Counted from the stretch's first letter, positions 24,271 to 32,710 are shown. The stretch: 64,000 nt of DNA from Lachnoclostridium edouardi (GCF_900240245.1 NZ_OESQ01000001.1:254566-318565), one strand, 5' to 3'. The notes: a model not told the origin generated them from the letters alone. Program-made: numbers and translations.

Positions 24271-27108
24271 CTAATCTGTCCGCACATTGTCAGAAACCTG
24301 GGCCGCCTGTCCGGTTAATATATGTTCCACCGGCTCCAGTTGAAAATAATAGCTGAAAATATTTCTTCCAACGCCCACTACATTTCCTGAGCTGTAACCG
24401 TTAGCCACTCTTACGGCAACCGCGATTTTAGGATTTTCACAGGGGGCATAACCGATAAACCAGCCGTGATTAGGGCGAGATTTGGATTCTTCCGCTGTTC
24501 CCGTTTTACCTGCCACTGAAATACCTAAATTCTTTAAAGAACTGTTGGCGGCTGCAAGAGACCTCATGCCTGATTCAATATTATTCCATACTGCATCAGG
24601 CAGGTTTACTTGACTTTCTGCCTCTGAAGCATAAGCGCCAATTATATTTCCTTCCCAGTCTGTAATATGGCTGACTAAAGAAAGACGATAGCTTGTACCA
24701 TGGTTTGCCAATGTCCCTGTATATCTGGCAATTTGAGTTGTAGTATAATTGTGGGTGCCCTGTCCGATGGCGGAGGGCACAGCATATTGATCTGTTACGT
24801 GAGGCTTGGCCTCCCCTATTTGAATGCCAGTAGGCTTATTTAAATCAAACATAACAGAATATTTTTCTAAAAACTCCAGGCCTTTTTCCTCTGAAAAGGT
24901 TCCGTCCTCCTTACCTCCCGCCATATACACAATATTGCATAAATAGTCATTGCAGGAATGGCGCAATGCGTCTGCGCTGGAGGAAATAATTCCGTGACCG
25001 CCTCTGTTCCAGCATCTTAACGGCGGAGACACATTATCAAAGATTCCGTCGCACATAACTGCTGTATCTGCCTGAATCATATGTTCATTTAATCCTGCCG
25101 CCACTGTAACCGGTTTAAAGGTGGAGCCTGGAGCTGTAAGCTGACTTGTAGCCCTGTTAAACAAAGGCAGAGACAGATCATTTAAAAGCTTTCCGTAATA
25201 CTGGCTGTCCATTTGATTTGCCAGCAGATTATTGTCATATCCCGGATAGCTGACGCAGGCCAGCACTTGCCCGTTTCCAGGATCTATTACTACGGCTGAG
25301 CCGGAACACGGTTCTAAGGCCAGCTGAGCCGGCTTAATCTGTAAGCTGCGTATTTTCTTCCGTATAAACTCCCACTCTGTCATCAGACCATTTTCCAGGC
25401 TGGCGTAGTCGGGATCATCCTTTGGCAGCACTCCCTGCTCATAAAGCAAACACAACACTGTTTTTGCTGAAATATTATGGTTTCTGACCATCTGCTCATA
25501 AATCAGCACATCAAATTCTTTATCCTGCTTTAGCAGGGTCAAGCAATACTCTTCCAAAATAGCTTCCATATCCTGCATATTCATATACTTTTCACCTATA
25601 TGCAAAGATTCGGCGTTTAAACTTCCCTGGCTGATTATATTGAAAAAATAATCTCTAAGGCTTTCCTCTTTATTCCATAAAGGGCAGTTATTCTCTAAAA
25701 TCTTATTATCCTTTAATTTTTTAATTAAATATTCCTGATAAGCCGTAAAGCTGTCCTCATAGTATTCCAGTTCTGCTCCGCCCACACCGAAGGTTTCTTT
25801 TAATCTCTGCAAAACTCTATCTTTTTCCTGTGAAAAATCAGCCAGCACCTGCTGCTCCAGGGACGATGCCTCAGGCTCTTTAAAACTATCTGTGCTGATA
25901 ACATGATTTTTAAATAAACTGACATACACATCGTCTACAGGAATCCTGATCTGCGCCGCTTCCTTTGCCTTAGTCATGTATTTTCTTTCTGTACTTATCA
26001 TATTAGACAGCAAAATCCCTGCAATCTGCTGTTCCAGCATCTGGTAGACGGCCTCCTGCAATTCTTTATCTATAGTAAGATATACATTGTTTCCTGCTTT
26101 TGACCAAACAACATTCTCAGGCTCCGACACCTTCCGGCCCACAGAATCTGTGTAAAACTGGACAATTCCGTCTTTGCTTCTCAGTTCCTCTTCCATAGAC
26201 TTCTCTATCCCGCTTTTTCCGATCATAGACTGGGCAGTATAATGGTCCTCATTATATTGGGACAGTTCTTCAGAGGAAATCAAACCTGTGTAGCCTAAAA
26301 TCCCTGACATACTTTCTCCGCCATAATAAACGCGAATACTGCCCTCCTGGACGTCTGCTCCTATTAACTGATCTTTGTGCTCTGAAACTCCCACCATAGC
26401 CTCTCTTGATATATCAGAGGCCACTAAAAAAGGCAGATACTTTCTATAGGAATTCAAATATAAACCATACCTGATATTTAGAATTTGAAGAAGTTCTCCT
26501 TCAGACAGCTTTTCAGGCAGGCCATATTGAAGAAGTTCCTTCTGTGTATAAAAACTATAGTTTTCCCTGCCTAAAAGGAACATGTCCTCCCCGCACATAT
26601 AACTGACAATCTCCTTTGCTGTCATATTTTTTTCTTCCTCAGTCAGCTGATTTAAATCTGCTTTTCCAAATAAATCGCCTAGAAACCTTAAAAGCCTGGT
26701 TCCTGATTCTGTAAATTCATATTCTCCTTCTTCTGAGGCGGAGATGGGAATAATTTTGTTCATTTTATTATCATCATTTACTATGACTGACAACTGATAA
26801 GCAATTCCGTTTAATGTTCCCTGTCTTTCTTTTTTTGTCTTATAATTTTGAGAATCCTCCAAAGTCAAATCATAGGATAATCTATCCTCCGCCAAAAGTG
26901 TGCCATTTCTGTCATAAATCCTCCCTCTGGTTCCCGGAATTCTCTGCTTTTTCTGAATCGTACTTATATACTTTGTTTGATAATCCTTTCCATTTAAAAT
27001 CTGAAGCTGATACAGCCGCCCAATTAAAGCGGCAAACAGAAGGCAGAACACTCCTGCAAGGCCAAGTAATCTAGGCTCCTTTACTTTTATATGCAGATTG
27101 CGAAACAT
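24271..27108 (-). CDS. Class B penicillin-binding protein (PBP2-like transpeptidase)
   Basis: A 945-residue monofunctional transpeptidase with an N-terminal membrane anchor (LLGLAGVFCLLFAALIG), a PBP-dimer domain (GTRGRIYDRNGTLLAEDRLS) and a transpeptidase domain with S662-T-F-K, S718-C-N and K868-T-G. It has a long insertion between the dimer and catalytic domains (about residues 360-610), larger than in E. coli PBP2. It is first in an operon with the class A PBP. Two BlaI-type operators lie upstream, one between -35 and -10 and one just before the ribosome site. Whether it is a low-affinity resistance PBP cannot be read from motifs alone. Confidence 0.92.
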   Translation of the reverse strand: MFRNLHIKVKEPRLLGLAGVFCLLFAALIGRLYQLQILNGKDYQTKYISTIQKKQRIPGTRGRIYDRNGTLLAEDRLSYDLTLEDSQNYKTKKERQGTLNGIAYQLSVIVNDDNKMNKIIPISASEEGEYEFTESGTRLLRFLGDLFGKADLNQLTEEEKNMTAKEIVSYMCGEDMFLLGRENYSFYTQKELLQYGLPEKLSEGELLQILNIRYGLYLNSYRKYLPFLVASDISREAMVGVSEHKDQLIGADVQEGSIRVYYGGESMSGILGYTGLISSEELSQYNEDHYTAQSMIGKSGIEKSMEEELRSKDGIVQFYTDSVGRKVSEPENVVWSKAGNNVYLTIDKELQEAVYQMLEQQIAGILLSNMISTERKYMTKAKEAAQIRIPVDDVYVSLFKNHVISTDSFKEPEASSLEQQVLADFSQEKDRVLQRLKETFGVGGAELEYYEDSFTAYQEYLIKKLKDNKILENNCPLWNKEESLRDYFFNIISQGSLNAESLHIGEKYMNMQDMEAILEEYCLTLLKQDKEFDVLIYEQMVRNHNISAKTVLCLLYEQGVLPKDDPDYASLENGLMTEWEFIRKKIRSLQIKPAQLALEPCSGSAVVIDPGNGQVLACVSYPGYDNNLLANQMDSQYYGKLLNDLSLPLFNRATSQLTAPGSTFKPVTVAAGLNEHMIQADTAVMCDGIFDNVSPPLRCWNRGGHGIISSSADALRHSCNDYLCNIVYMAGGKEDGTFSEEKGLEFLEKYSVMFDLNKPTGIQIGEAKPHVTDQYAVPSAIGQGTHNYTTTQIARYTGTLANHGTSYRLSLVSHITDWEGNIIGAYASEAESQVNLPDAVWNNIESGMRSLAAANSSLKNLGISVAGKTGTAEESKSRPNHGWFIGYAPCENPKIAVAVRVANGYSSGNVVGVGRNIFSYYFQLEPVEHILTGQAAQVSDNVRTD

Positions 27109-27130
27109 AAAAATTCCTTTTCCTTAAATA

Positions 27131-27142
27131 TTACAAATGTAA
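27131..27142 (-). promoter_or_regulatory. BlaI operator proximal to the PBP operon
   Basis: TTACA-AA-TGTAA is a perfect match to the BlaI/MecI dyad TTACAnnTGTAA, with the flank AAGATT shared with the second site. It lies 23 nt upstream of the class B PBP start codon. Confidence 0.75.
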
Positions 27143-27196
27143 GATTTTCAATTAAAAAAATAAAGGCTTTACTAATTCACCTTTGTTCTATTAGTA

Positions 27197-27221
27197 TTAC
27201 ACATGTAAGATTTAAAGTCAA
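27197..27221 (-). promoter_or_regulatory. BlaI operator and -35 box of the PBP operon
   Basis: TTACA-CA-TGTAA (27197-27208) is a second perfect dyad. On the leftward strand TTGACT (plus 27216-27221) is the -35 box, so the operator covers the spacer and a weak -10 (TAATAC). BlaI binding here would block RNA polymerase. Confidence 0.75.
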
Positions 27222-27249
27222 CCACAAATTTTGTCTAATTTAAAATACA

Positions 27250-27279
27250 GCATATAGGACAATCAACGCTACATAATAT
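27250..27279 (+). promoter_or_regulatory. Sigma-E-like promoter of the small gene
   Basis: GCATATA (27250-27256), a 15-nt spacer and CATAATAT (27272-27279) fit the mother-cell sigma-E pattern kmATATT-N14/15-CATACAnT at about 12 of 15 informative positions. It is 37 nt upstream of the start codon at 27316. Assignment is by eye. Confidence 0.5.
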
Positions 27280-27315
27280 GTTACGTACATAAGCCACATG
27301 AAAGGGGCAAAAATA

Positions 27316-27492
27316 TTGGATATTATTTTTCATTTTCCCAAAGACATACAGGCTCAGAAAGAGCTGGCGCGGCAGGTGGCAGATGTCCACGGCAGCTTTA
27401 TTCTGGAATATATTCAGTCTATGACATGCCCCGGTGAAGAAAAATCACGGCTCCTCCACTCTGTTTTAAAAATAATAAAAGAAACTGTATAG
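27316..27492 (+). CDS. Small protein, candidate recombination directionality factor
   Basis: A 58-residue protein, TTG start with AAAGGGG 8 nt upstream; an ATG at 27298 in the same frame lacks a ribosome site. The sequence (DIIFHFPKDIQAQKELARQV, HGSFILEYIQSM, SRLLHSVLKIIKETV) is helical and unrecognised. It sits at the inner end of the sigK element, next to the 5' fragment, with its own terminator and a sigma-E-like promoter. In C. difficile a small sigma-E-dependent protein of the skin element (CD1234) acts with the recombinase as directionality factor; a similar role here is inferred from position and promoter only. Confidence 0.6.
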   Translation: MDIIFHFPKDIQAQKELARQVADVHGSFILEYIQSMTCPGEEKSRLLHSVLKIIKETV

Positions 27493-27507
27493 TTCTGCCC
27501 CTATAAG

Positions 27508-27542
27508 TAGTTACTCAGCAAAAAACTGAGTAACTATTTTTT
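27508..27542 (+). terminator. Terminator of the small skin gene
   Basis: TAGTTACTCAG (27508-27518) and CTGAGTAACTA (27526-27536) form a perfect 11-bp stem followed by six T's. The loop CAAAAAA gives a T run on the other strand too, so it may also end read-through from the sigK 5' fragment. Confidence 0.85.
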
Positions 27543-27837
27543 ATATAAAATTCCGTTGTGTTAGGATAGCATTTTCTACACATTTGGCCGCATATGTAGC
27601 AAGCCTGGAACCTTTATCTACTTTAAATGTATTCACTGCCTTGATCAGTCCGATTGTTCCCACTGACAGCAAATCTTCCATATCATAGTCAGTACCCTGA
27701 TACTTTTTCGCCACGTGGGCCACCAATCTCATATTTCTCTCAATTAAAACATCTCTGGCCGACTGGTCACCTTCCTTACAGCGCTCTAAATATTCTCTTT
27801 CTTCTCCTGCTGTCAATGGTTTGGGGAAAGTTTTCAA
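27541..27837 (-). CDS. sigK: sigK 5' fragment (sigma-K region 2)
   Basis: This encodes the N-terminal part of sigma-K: KTFPKPLTAGEEREYLERC, then IERNMRLVAHVAKKY, DLLSVGTIGLIKAVNTF and GSRLATYAAKCVEN. The frame leaves sigK homology at AAATG (27574-27570) and reads ten foreign codons to a TAA at 27541. The start is a TTG at 27837 with AAGGTGG 7 nt upstream; a GTG three codons earlier is possible. The open frame allows at most about ten more residues, so there is no hydrophobic pro-sequence as in B. subtilis pro-sigma-K; C. difficile SigK also lacks one. It lies 125 nt downstream of dapL. Confidence 0.93.
   Translation of the reverse strand: MKTFPKPLTAGEEREYLERCKEGDQSARDVLIERNMRLVAHVAKKYQGTDYDMEDLLSVGTIGLIKAVNTFKVDKGSRLATYAAKCVENAILTQRNFI
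27570..27574. repeat. Attachment core at the sigK 5' fragment
   Basis: CATTT (AAATG leftward), the partner of 17024-17028. Crossover between them fuses codon 89 (Asn) of the 5' fragment in frame to Glu-Ile-Leu of the 3' fragment. Confidence 0.8.
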
Positions 27838-27962
27838 AGAAAGCCACCTTAACGCTATTTATTTTATCTTATGCTTTCTTCAGATTTATAGTGCTTTTAC
27901 AAGTTTTTTTTCTCTATTTCAGCTGGTCCTCCATGAACTTTCTGCTTATTCTAAGTAATTTC

Positions 27963-29051
27963 TCAGCTATTTTTAATCCGCTCTATGGCCTCTTTCGTTT
28001 TTTCATAGCTGCCAAAAGCAGTCAGGCGGAAAAAGCCTTCCCCTGCAGGCCCAAAGCCAGAGCCTGGAGTTCCTACAATATTACTTTTTTCCAAAAGAAA
28101 ATCAAAAAATTCCCATGAACTAAGTCCGTCTGGAGTTTTCAGCCAAATATATGGAGAATTCACTCCGCCATATACTGTATAACCTGCGCTTTTCAGTCCT
28201 TTTAAAATCTCCTGGGCATTTCTCATATAATACTGAATCTGCTGCTGAATCTGAGTCTTTCCCTCCTCCAAATAAACTGCCTCCCCGGCCCTTTGCACAA
28301 TGTAAGGCGTCCCATTGTATTTTGTGCCGTGGCGCCTGTTCCACATATCCCGCAAAGATACTCCGTTTCTTTTCAGGTCCTTTGGTACAACTGTAAACGC
28401 CAGACGAAGGCCTGTAAATCCTGCTTTTTTAGAAAAACTGCGCAGCTCCATAGCACACGTTCTGGCGCCCTCACATTCGTAAATAGAATGAGGAATCTGA
28501 GGGTCTGAAATATAGGCCTCATATGCTGCATCATATATAATCAAAGCATTATTTTTGTTGGCGTAATCCACCCATCTCTGAAGAGCCTCCTTGGTGATCG
28601 CCTCTCCTGTTGGATTATTAGGAAAACAAAGATATATAATATCCGGCGTTTCCTTAGGAAAATCAGGCACAAATCCATTGTCCTCTCTGCAGGGCATATA
28701 AATCAGACCCTCATATCTGCCTGTAGCCTTATTAAATTCCCCGCTTCTTCCCGCCATTACATTGCTGTCTACATATACAGGATAAACAGGATCACAGACT
28801 GCAATTTTATTATCCTGGCTAAACAACTCCTGAGTATTTCCAGAGTCGCATTTTGCTCCATCTGAAATAAATATTTCGTCAGCGCTGATCTCGCAGCCTC
28901 TAGCCTTAAAATCATTCTCCGCAATCATTTCCCGCAAAAACTCATATCCCTGTTCCGGCGCATAGCCACGGAATGTTTCTGCCTGCGCCATTTCGTCCAC
29001 AGCCTTGTGAAGAGCCTTTATTACTGCCGGAGCCAGAGGAAGGGTGACGTC
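27963..29051 (-). pseudogene. dapL: dapL 3' fragment (LL-diaminopimelate aminotransferase)
   Basis: DapL converts tetrahydrodipicolinate directly to LL-diaminopimelate, for lysine and cell-wall meso-DAP. This 362-codon piece begins at [20 protein letters not shown] and includes the PLP-enzyme features [35 protein letters not shown] and the Schiff-base lysine region [16 protein letters not shown]. It lacks the first 42 residues, which lie at 36568-36693 across the inserted element. Homology starts exactly at the element boundary (29050-29051). Expression of a shortened protein from an internal ATG (29000) would miss conserved N-terminal residues, so it is probably inactive until excision. Confidence 0.93.
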
Positions 29052-29058
29052 CCGGTAT

Positions 29059-29074
29059 CACATAGTTAAAGATA
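29059..29074 (+). repeat. Left terminal inverted repeat
   Basis: CACATAGTTAAAGATA matches the inverted right-end copy at 36547-36562 at 14 of 16 positions. It starts 7 nt inside the junction dinucleotide, against 2 nt at the right end, so the two ends are not symmetric. Confidence 0.65.
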
Positions 29075-29084
29075 TTGGTATCAT

Positions 29085-30707
29085 TCAATCAATTTTGCCG
29101 ATAAAGCGGTAGAAGATTTCTACCTCCTGTTCCCGGCTTCCGTCCTCACCTTTGACCGCTTCATGGACAACGATTTTTTCAATCAGCATATTCAAAAGTT
29201 CGGCGGTCAGTTCTGTTGGATTGACGCACTCTTTCATCAAGGCAATCCATTTTTCTGCGTCTACGGCGTTCTGGCTTTCAGTGGCGATAGCGGATTGAAG
29301 CTGTTCAATCTTTTCGTCCAGTTCAGCCTGTTCGCTTTGGTACTTCCCGGACAGCATAGAGAAGTTGTATTCCGTGATACGCCCCGCCGCCCAGTCCTCA
29401 TACATCCGGGCAAACAAAGTATCGACTTCGGCTTTTCGCTTCTCTGCCTTTTTCAGTTCTGCGGCCTGCTTCTTTCTTGCGGCAGCCTGTCCCTTATCAG
29501 TGGCATTTAACAGCTGCTTCAAGAGCCGTTCTTCATCATGCTGTACCAGCCCCGACCAGTATTGCAGACGGGAGAGGACATAGGCATAAAGCACATCATA
29601 ACGGATATAGTGCATGGAGCATTGGCGTGTGCCCTGCCCGTACTTGCTACAATGATAATGGCCGTAAGGCTTGCTGTTCTGCCTGTTCTCCCCATAGGAC
29701 AGCGACCAGCCGCAATCCGCACATTTTACCAATCCGGAAAAAATCTGCGTTGTACCATCCTTGCACTTCCTGCGGCGGTTTGCTATCTGCTCCTGTACCT
29801 GCCGGAAAACCTGCTCGCTGATAATCGGCTCCTGCGTGTTCTCCACCCGCACCCATTCACTTTGGGGCTTGCGTACCCTCCGCTTGTTCTTAAAGGAAAT
29901 GTTCGTTTCCCGGTAATGAATGGTATGGCCGATATAGGTTTCGTCTTTCATAATGCTCTTGACCTGGGCTATCGTCCATGCGTAGCTTTTTTCCTCCGGC
30001 GCACCCGCATAGATGTTTGCAAAAGTCCCGTCACGCTGGAAGTTGATAAATCCCGGTGTGGGAACCTTTTCCGCAATCAGTATTCTTGTGATACTGGCCG
30101 CCCCTCTGCCATGAATAGCAAGGTCAAAAATCTTCTCCACTATCCAGCGGGTTTCCTCGTCGATTATCAGCTTGTTTTTGATTTCCGGGTGTTTCCTGTA
30201 CCCGATGGGAGCATAGGCGCCGATACGCTGTCCTGTGGCAAACTTTGCTTTGAAAGCGGCCTTTACCTTGCGGCTTGTATCTTTCGCAAACCATTCATTG
30301 AACAGGTTTTTGAACGGGACAAAATCGGAAAGCCCTTTCTCTGTGTCCTCATTCTCCGCAACGGCGATGTAGCGAACCCGTTTCTCCGGGAACAGAAATT
30401 CCAGATAGTAGTCCATCATCACATGTTCCCGCCCGAAACGGGACAGGTCTTTCGTGACAATGCAGTTTACTTTTCCGGCTTCCATATCGTCCATCATGCG
30501 CTGAAAATCCGGCCGTTCAAAGTTCGTCCCCGACCAGCCATCGTCCACATACTCACCGACTACATGAAGCCCCTGTTCCTTTGCGTACTGTTGCAGGATT
30601 GTCCGCTGTGTTTCAATGCTTACGCTGTCACCATAGTTTTCATCGTCCCGGCTCAATCTCATATAAAGCGCCGTGTTGTAAATCGTAGTATTGTAAGGTT
30701 GTTTCAC
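29085..30707 (-). CDS. TnpX/TndX-type large serine recombinase
   Basis: A 540-residue recombinase that excises and integrates the element. The resolvase domain has YMRLS with catalytic Ser19 and KDLSRFGREH; the recombinase domain shows GAYAPIGYRKHPE and GRGAASITRIL; a zinc ribbon follows (CADCGWSLSYG...CSKYGQGTRQC) and a C-terminal coiled coil with the DUF4368-like end (LIEKIVVHEAVKG). It is shorter than Tn4451 TnpX. The gene is at the left end of the element, reading toward the dapL 3' fragment. It is unrelated in detail to the SpoIVCA-like enzyme 10 kb away. Confidence 0.93.
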   Translation of the reverse strand: MKQPYNTTIYNTALYMRLSRDDENYGDSVSIETQRTILQQYAKEQGLHVVGEYVDDGWSGTNFERPDFQRMMDDMEAGKVNCIVTKDLSRFGREHVMMDYYLEFLFPEKRVRYIAVAENEDTEKGLSDFVPFKNLFNEWFAKDTSRKVKAAFKAKFATGQRIGAYAPIGYRKHPEIKNKLIIDEETRWIVEKIFDLAIHGRGAASITRILIAEKVPTPGFINFQRDGTFANIYAGAPEEKSYAWTIAQVKSIMKDETYIGHTIHYRETNISFKNKRRVRKPQSEWVRVENTQEPIISEQVFRQVQEQIANRRRKCKDGTTQIFSGLVKCADCGWSLSYGENRQNSKPYGHYHCSKYGQGTRQCSMHYIRYDVLYAYVLSRLQYWSGLVQHDEERLLKQLLNATDKGQAAARKKQAAELKKAEKRKAEVDTLFARMYEDWAAGRITEYNFSMLSGKYQSEQAELDEKIEQLQSAIATESQNAVDAEKWIALMKECVNPTELTAELLNMLIEKIVVHEAVKGEDGSREQEVEIFYRFIGKID

Positions 30708-30807
30708 CGTTAAAAATCCTCCTTCTAAAGAAACAACCCACGCTTACAATACTTTTGCTCTATGGCAATTATATCATAAGCGTGGGCGTGTTATCAATGA
30801 TGGGCTA

Positions 30808-31002
30808 TCAGGTTGAAGCGGCTTTTTCTGCGGTATGCCGCACCACATCTACAATCAGATCACCGAGGGGCTTCCCGCCTGCGGCGAAGTGTTCGGAGAT
30901 TTTTATACGGTTGTTCCCACATACAAAATACTGCGTGCCGTTCTCTGCTTGTATGACCTGCCCTGTCCGGGGTGTGAAAATATCGCTTTCGCTTTTTGCC
31001 AT
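30808..31002 (-). CDS. TnpW-like transposon-encoded small protein
   Basis: A 64-residue protein (AKSESDIFTPRTGQVIQAEN, GTQYFVCGNNRIKISEHFA, KPLGDLIVDVVRHTA) that fits the TnpW family found on Tn4451-type elements; its function is unknown. The ATG at 31002 has GGAGG 7 nt upstream and is preferred over one 14 codons earlier. It lies between the relaxase and the recombinase, all read leftward. Confidence 0.75.
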   Translation of the reverse strand: MAKSESDIFTPRTGQVIQAENGTQYFVCGNNRIKISEHFAAGGKPLGDLIVDVVRHTAEKAAST

Positions 31003-31074
31003 CCAGTGTCCTCCATATTCAGTTTTCAAGGTACAATGCCGCACAAAGGCGGCGAAAATTTCTGCTTATATCTA

Positions 31075-32019
31075 TCACCTTTCCTTTACCGTGTGCCGCT
31101 GCTGACGTTTCAGTTCCGCCAGTATATCCGGCGGGATACGGTCAACCAGCCGCTGTAAATTGTCCAGTTCGCTTTTCAGCTTTGCCCGTTCCATCGTATC
31201 TTTCATCTTTCCTTTTTCGCTGGCCTTTGCCCTTGCTTCCAGCTTCTCATTCTCCGCCAACAGGTCATTGATTGTGACCTTGTACTTTTTCAGTTGCCCG
31301 GAGAAGTTCTCCATCTGCGGGAACCACTTTTTCAGCATGGAGAGGGCTTCCTCTTTTTTCTTTCCGGCGTTCAGCGGGTTAATGCCGTCAAGGGCGGCTT
31401 CAATGGCTCTTGCCTGCCGGGAGAGGGAAACCGCCTGTTTGAAAATCCGGGTGGGGATATGCTTCCGGCCTGTCTTGCTGGCACTTTCCCCACGCTCCAA
31501 GTCGGGATATTTCTCCACCATATAGGCGTGAAAATCGTCCTGCCACTTCGTCAGGTTTGCCCGGTTGCCGATAATCTCCTTAGCGCACAGGCGGTTGTCC
31601 TTTGTCAGCGGAACAAAGGTCAAATGCAGGTGGGGCGTTTTCTCGTCCATGTGTACCACCGCCGACACGATATTTTCCCGTCCTACCCGGCCAATGAGGA
31701 AATCTGCCGCCCTTTGGAAGAACGCCTGTATCTCTTTTGGGGATTTCCCCTTGAAGAACTCCGGGCTGGCGGTTATCAGCGTATCGACAAACCGTGTGCT
31801 GTCTTTCCTCGTCCGGCATCCAGCCTGCTCGATACGGCTCTGAATGAAGTGGTAATAGCGTCCCTCCGGCTTGACGATATGGAAGTTGTATTTACTCCGG
31901 CTTGTGTCAATGTCGGGGTTGCTGGCGTATTGTTCTTTCTGTCTTTCGTGATGGGCTTCCAGCGGCCTTGCCGGGTTGCCCTTGTGCTTCTCAAACCGCA
32001 AAATTGCGTGTTGTGCCAT
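31075..32019 (-). CDS. MOBV-family relaxase (Mob/Pre)
   Basis: A 314-residue relaxase of the Mob_Pre type, which nicks one strand at oriT and pilots it into a recipient using a helper conjugation system. Motif I-like RSKYNFHIV and the metal-binding HMDEKTPHLH (His123 to His132) are present. The C-terminal third is a lysine-rich coiled coil (LLAENEKLEARAKASEKGKM). AAAGGAG precedes the ATG. It has no partner type IV secretion genes here, so the element is mobilizable rather than self-transmissible. A matching pMV158-like oriT lies near the right end. Confidence 0.92.
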   Translation of the reverse strand: MAQHAILRFEKHKGNPARPLEAHHERQKEQYASNPDIDTSRSKYNFHIVKPEGRYYHFIQSRIEQAGCRTRKDSTRFVDTLITASPEFFKGKSPKEIQAFFQRAADFLIGRVGRENIVSAVVHMDEKTPHLHLTFVPLTKDNRLCAKEIIGNRANLTKWQDDFHAYMVEKYPDLERGESASKTGRKHIPTRIFKQAVSLSRQARAIEAALDGINPLNAGKKKEEALSMLKKWFPQMENFSGQLKKYKVTINDLLAENEKLEARAKASEKGKMKDTMERAKLKSELDNLQRLVDRIPPDILAELKRQQRHTVKER

Positions 32020-32203
32020 TCTGCTCCTTTCCCCATTCCTTTCCTATCCGGGGTTTTCCACAGGGAAAATCCCGCCGGAATTATCTCTGATACGATAGGA
32101 ATGGAATGGATATAAATAAATCATTTTAATCTTTGTATTTCTATATACCGTCCGGTTTTCGTACTTCAAGAGGGGCGGTTTCCGTACTTCATGGGTACGG
32201 TTT

Positions 32204-32599
32204 TCAGTCCTCCGGCGTACCAGAACGGGATTTCTTGAAGTCAGTGTTTGGAACCGCTTCATAGGATTTTGGGAAAATGCGGTTGGGTTTTCCACAGCCC
32301 TGCTTCTGGATTTCCACCAGTCCGGCGTATTGCAGTTCCCGCAGGGTGTTCACCGCTTTCTGCCGCCCACAGTGGAGCAGGTCAACCACCTCGCAGATGG
32401 GGTAATACAGGAAAATCCGTCCGCAGTCATCCGCCCACCCATTCTTGCGGGACAACTCTGTCCGGCGCAGGATAAAGGCGTACAGAACCTTTGCCTCGTT
32501 GGACAGGGGCTTGAATGTGGGGGCTTCAAAGAGGAAATTCGGGAGCCGGGTGAAGCTGAACGCCTTTTCCGGCTGATGGATATAGATGGTATTTGTCAT
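32204..32599 (-). CDS. RepA_N-type replication initiator, shortened
   Basis: A 131-residue protein with the RepA N-terminal domain: FSFTRLPNFLFEAPTFKPLS, NEAKVLYAFILRRTELS, then a winged-helix part (LHCGRQKAVNTLRELQYAGL, VEIQKQGCGKPNRIFPK). Homologues continue with an Asn/Ser/Thr-rich repeat tail and often a C-terminal domain. Here a stop follows SRSGTPED, and the same frame beyond it still shows tail-like peptides (STETAPLEVRKP) broken by several stops, so the tail has decayed. The N-domain may still bind DNA and support replication or regulation of the circle. Confidence 0.75.
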   Translation of the reverse strand: MTNTIYIHQPEKAFSFTRLPNFLFEAPTFKPLSNEAKVLYAFILRRTELSRKNGWADDCGRIFLYYPICEVVDLLHCGRQKAVNTLRELQYAGLVEIQKQGCGKPNRIFPKSYEAVPNTDFKKSRSGTPED

Positions 32600-32710
32600 A
32601 GTGCGTTTTGTGGACGGTTAGAAGCCCGTTTTCCGGGGCGGGCGATACTTTATACCACCTGCCCCGGTTTGGGGCTTGCAAAGCCTGATAAATCAAGGCT
32701 TTTTTCGCTC

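Larger units (their letters stand above)
17024..27574. mobile_element. skin-type element interrupting sigK (about 10.5 kb)
   Basis: The element lies between two CATTT repeats (17024-17028 and 27570-27574; AAATG on the coding strand) inside the sigK codons for Val-Glu-Asn-Glu-Ile-Leu. Distance repeat to repeat is 10,546 bp. It contains a SpoIVCA-type recombinase, an FMN reductase, blaI-blaR1, class A and class B PBPs, and a small gene at the far end. Removing it restores an uninterrupted sigma-K frame. Known skin elements differ widely in size and cargo; a beta-lactam-response cargo is not one I recall as typical. Confidence 0.9.

Noticed and set aside
27963..29000. Reading the dapL 3' fragment as a complete aminotransferase
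   Set aside because: Homology continues upstream of the first ATG to 29051 and the missing N-terminus is found intact at 36568-36693.
29538..30713. A 391-codon rightward open frame
   Set aside because: It is exactly antisense to the TnpX-type recombinase, has no protein-family signal or ribosome site, and reflects GC-rich codon use of the opposite strand.
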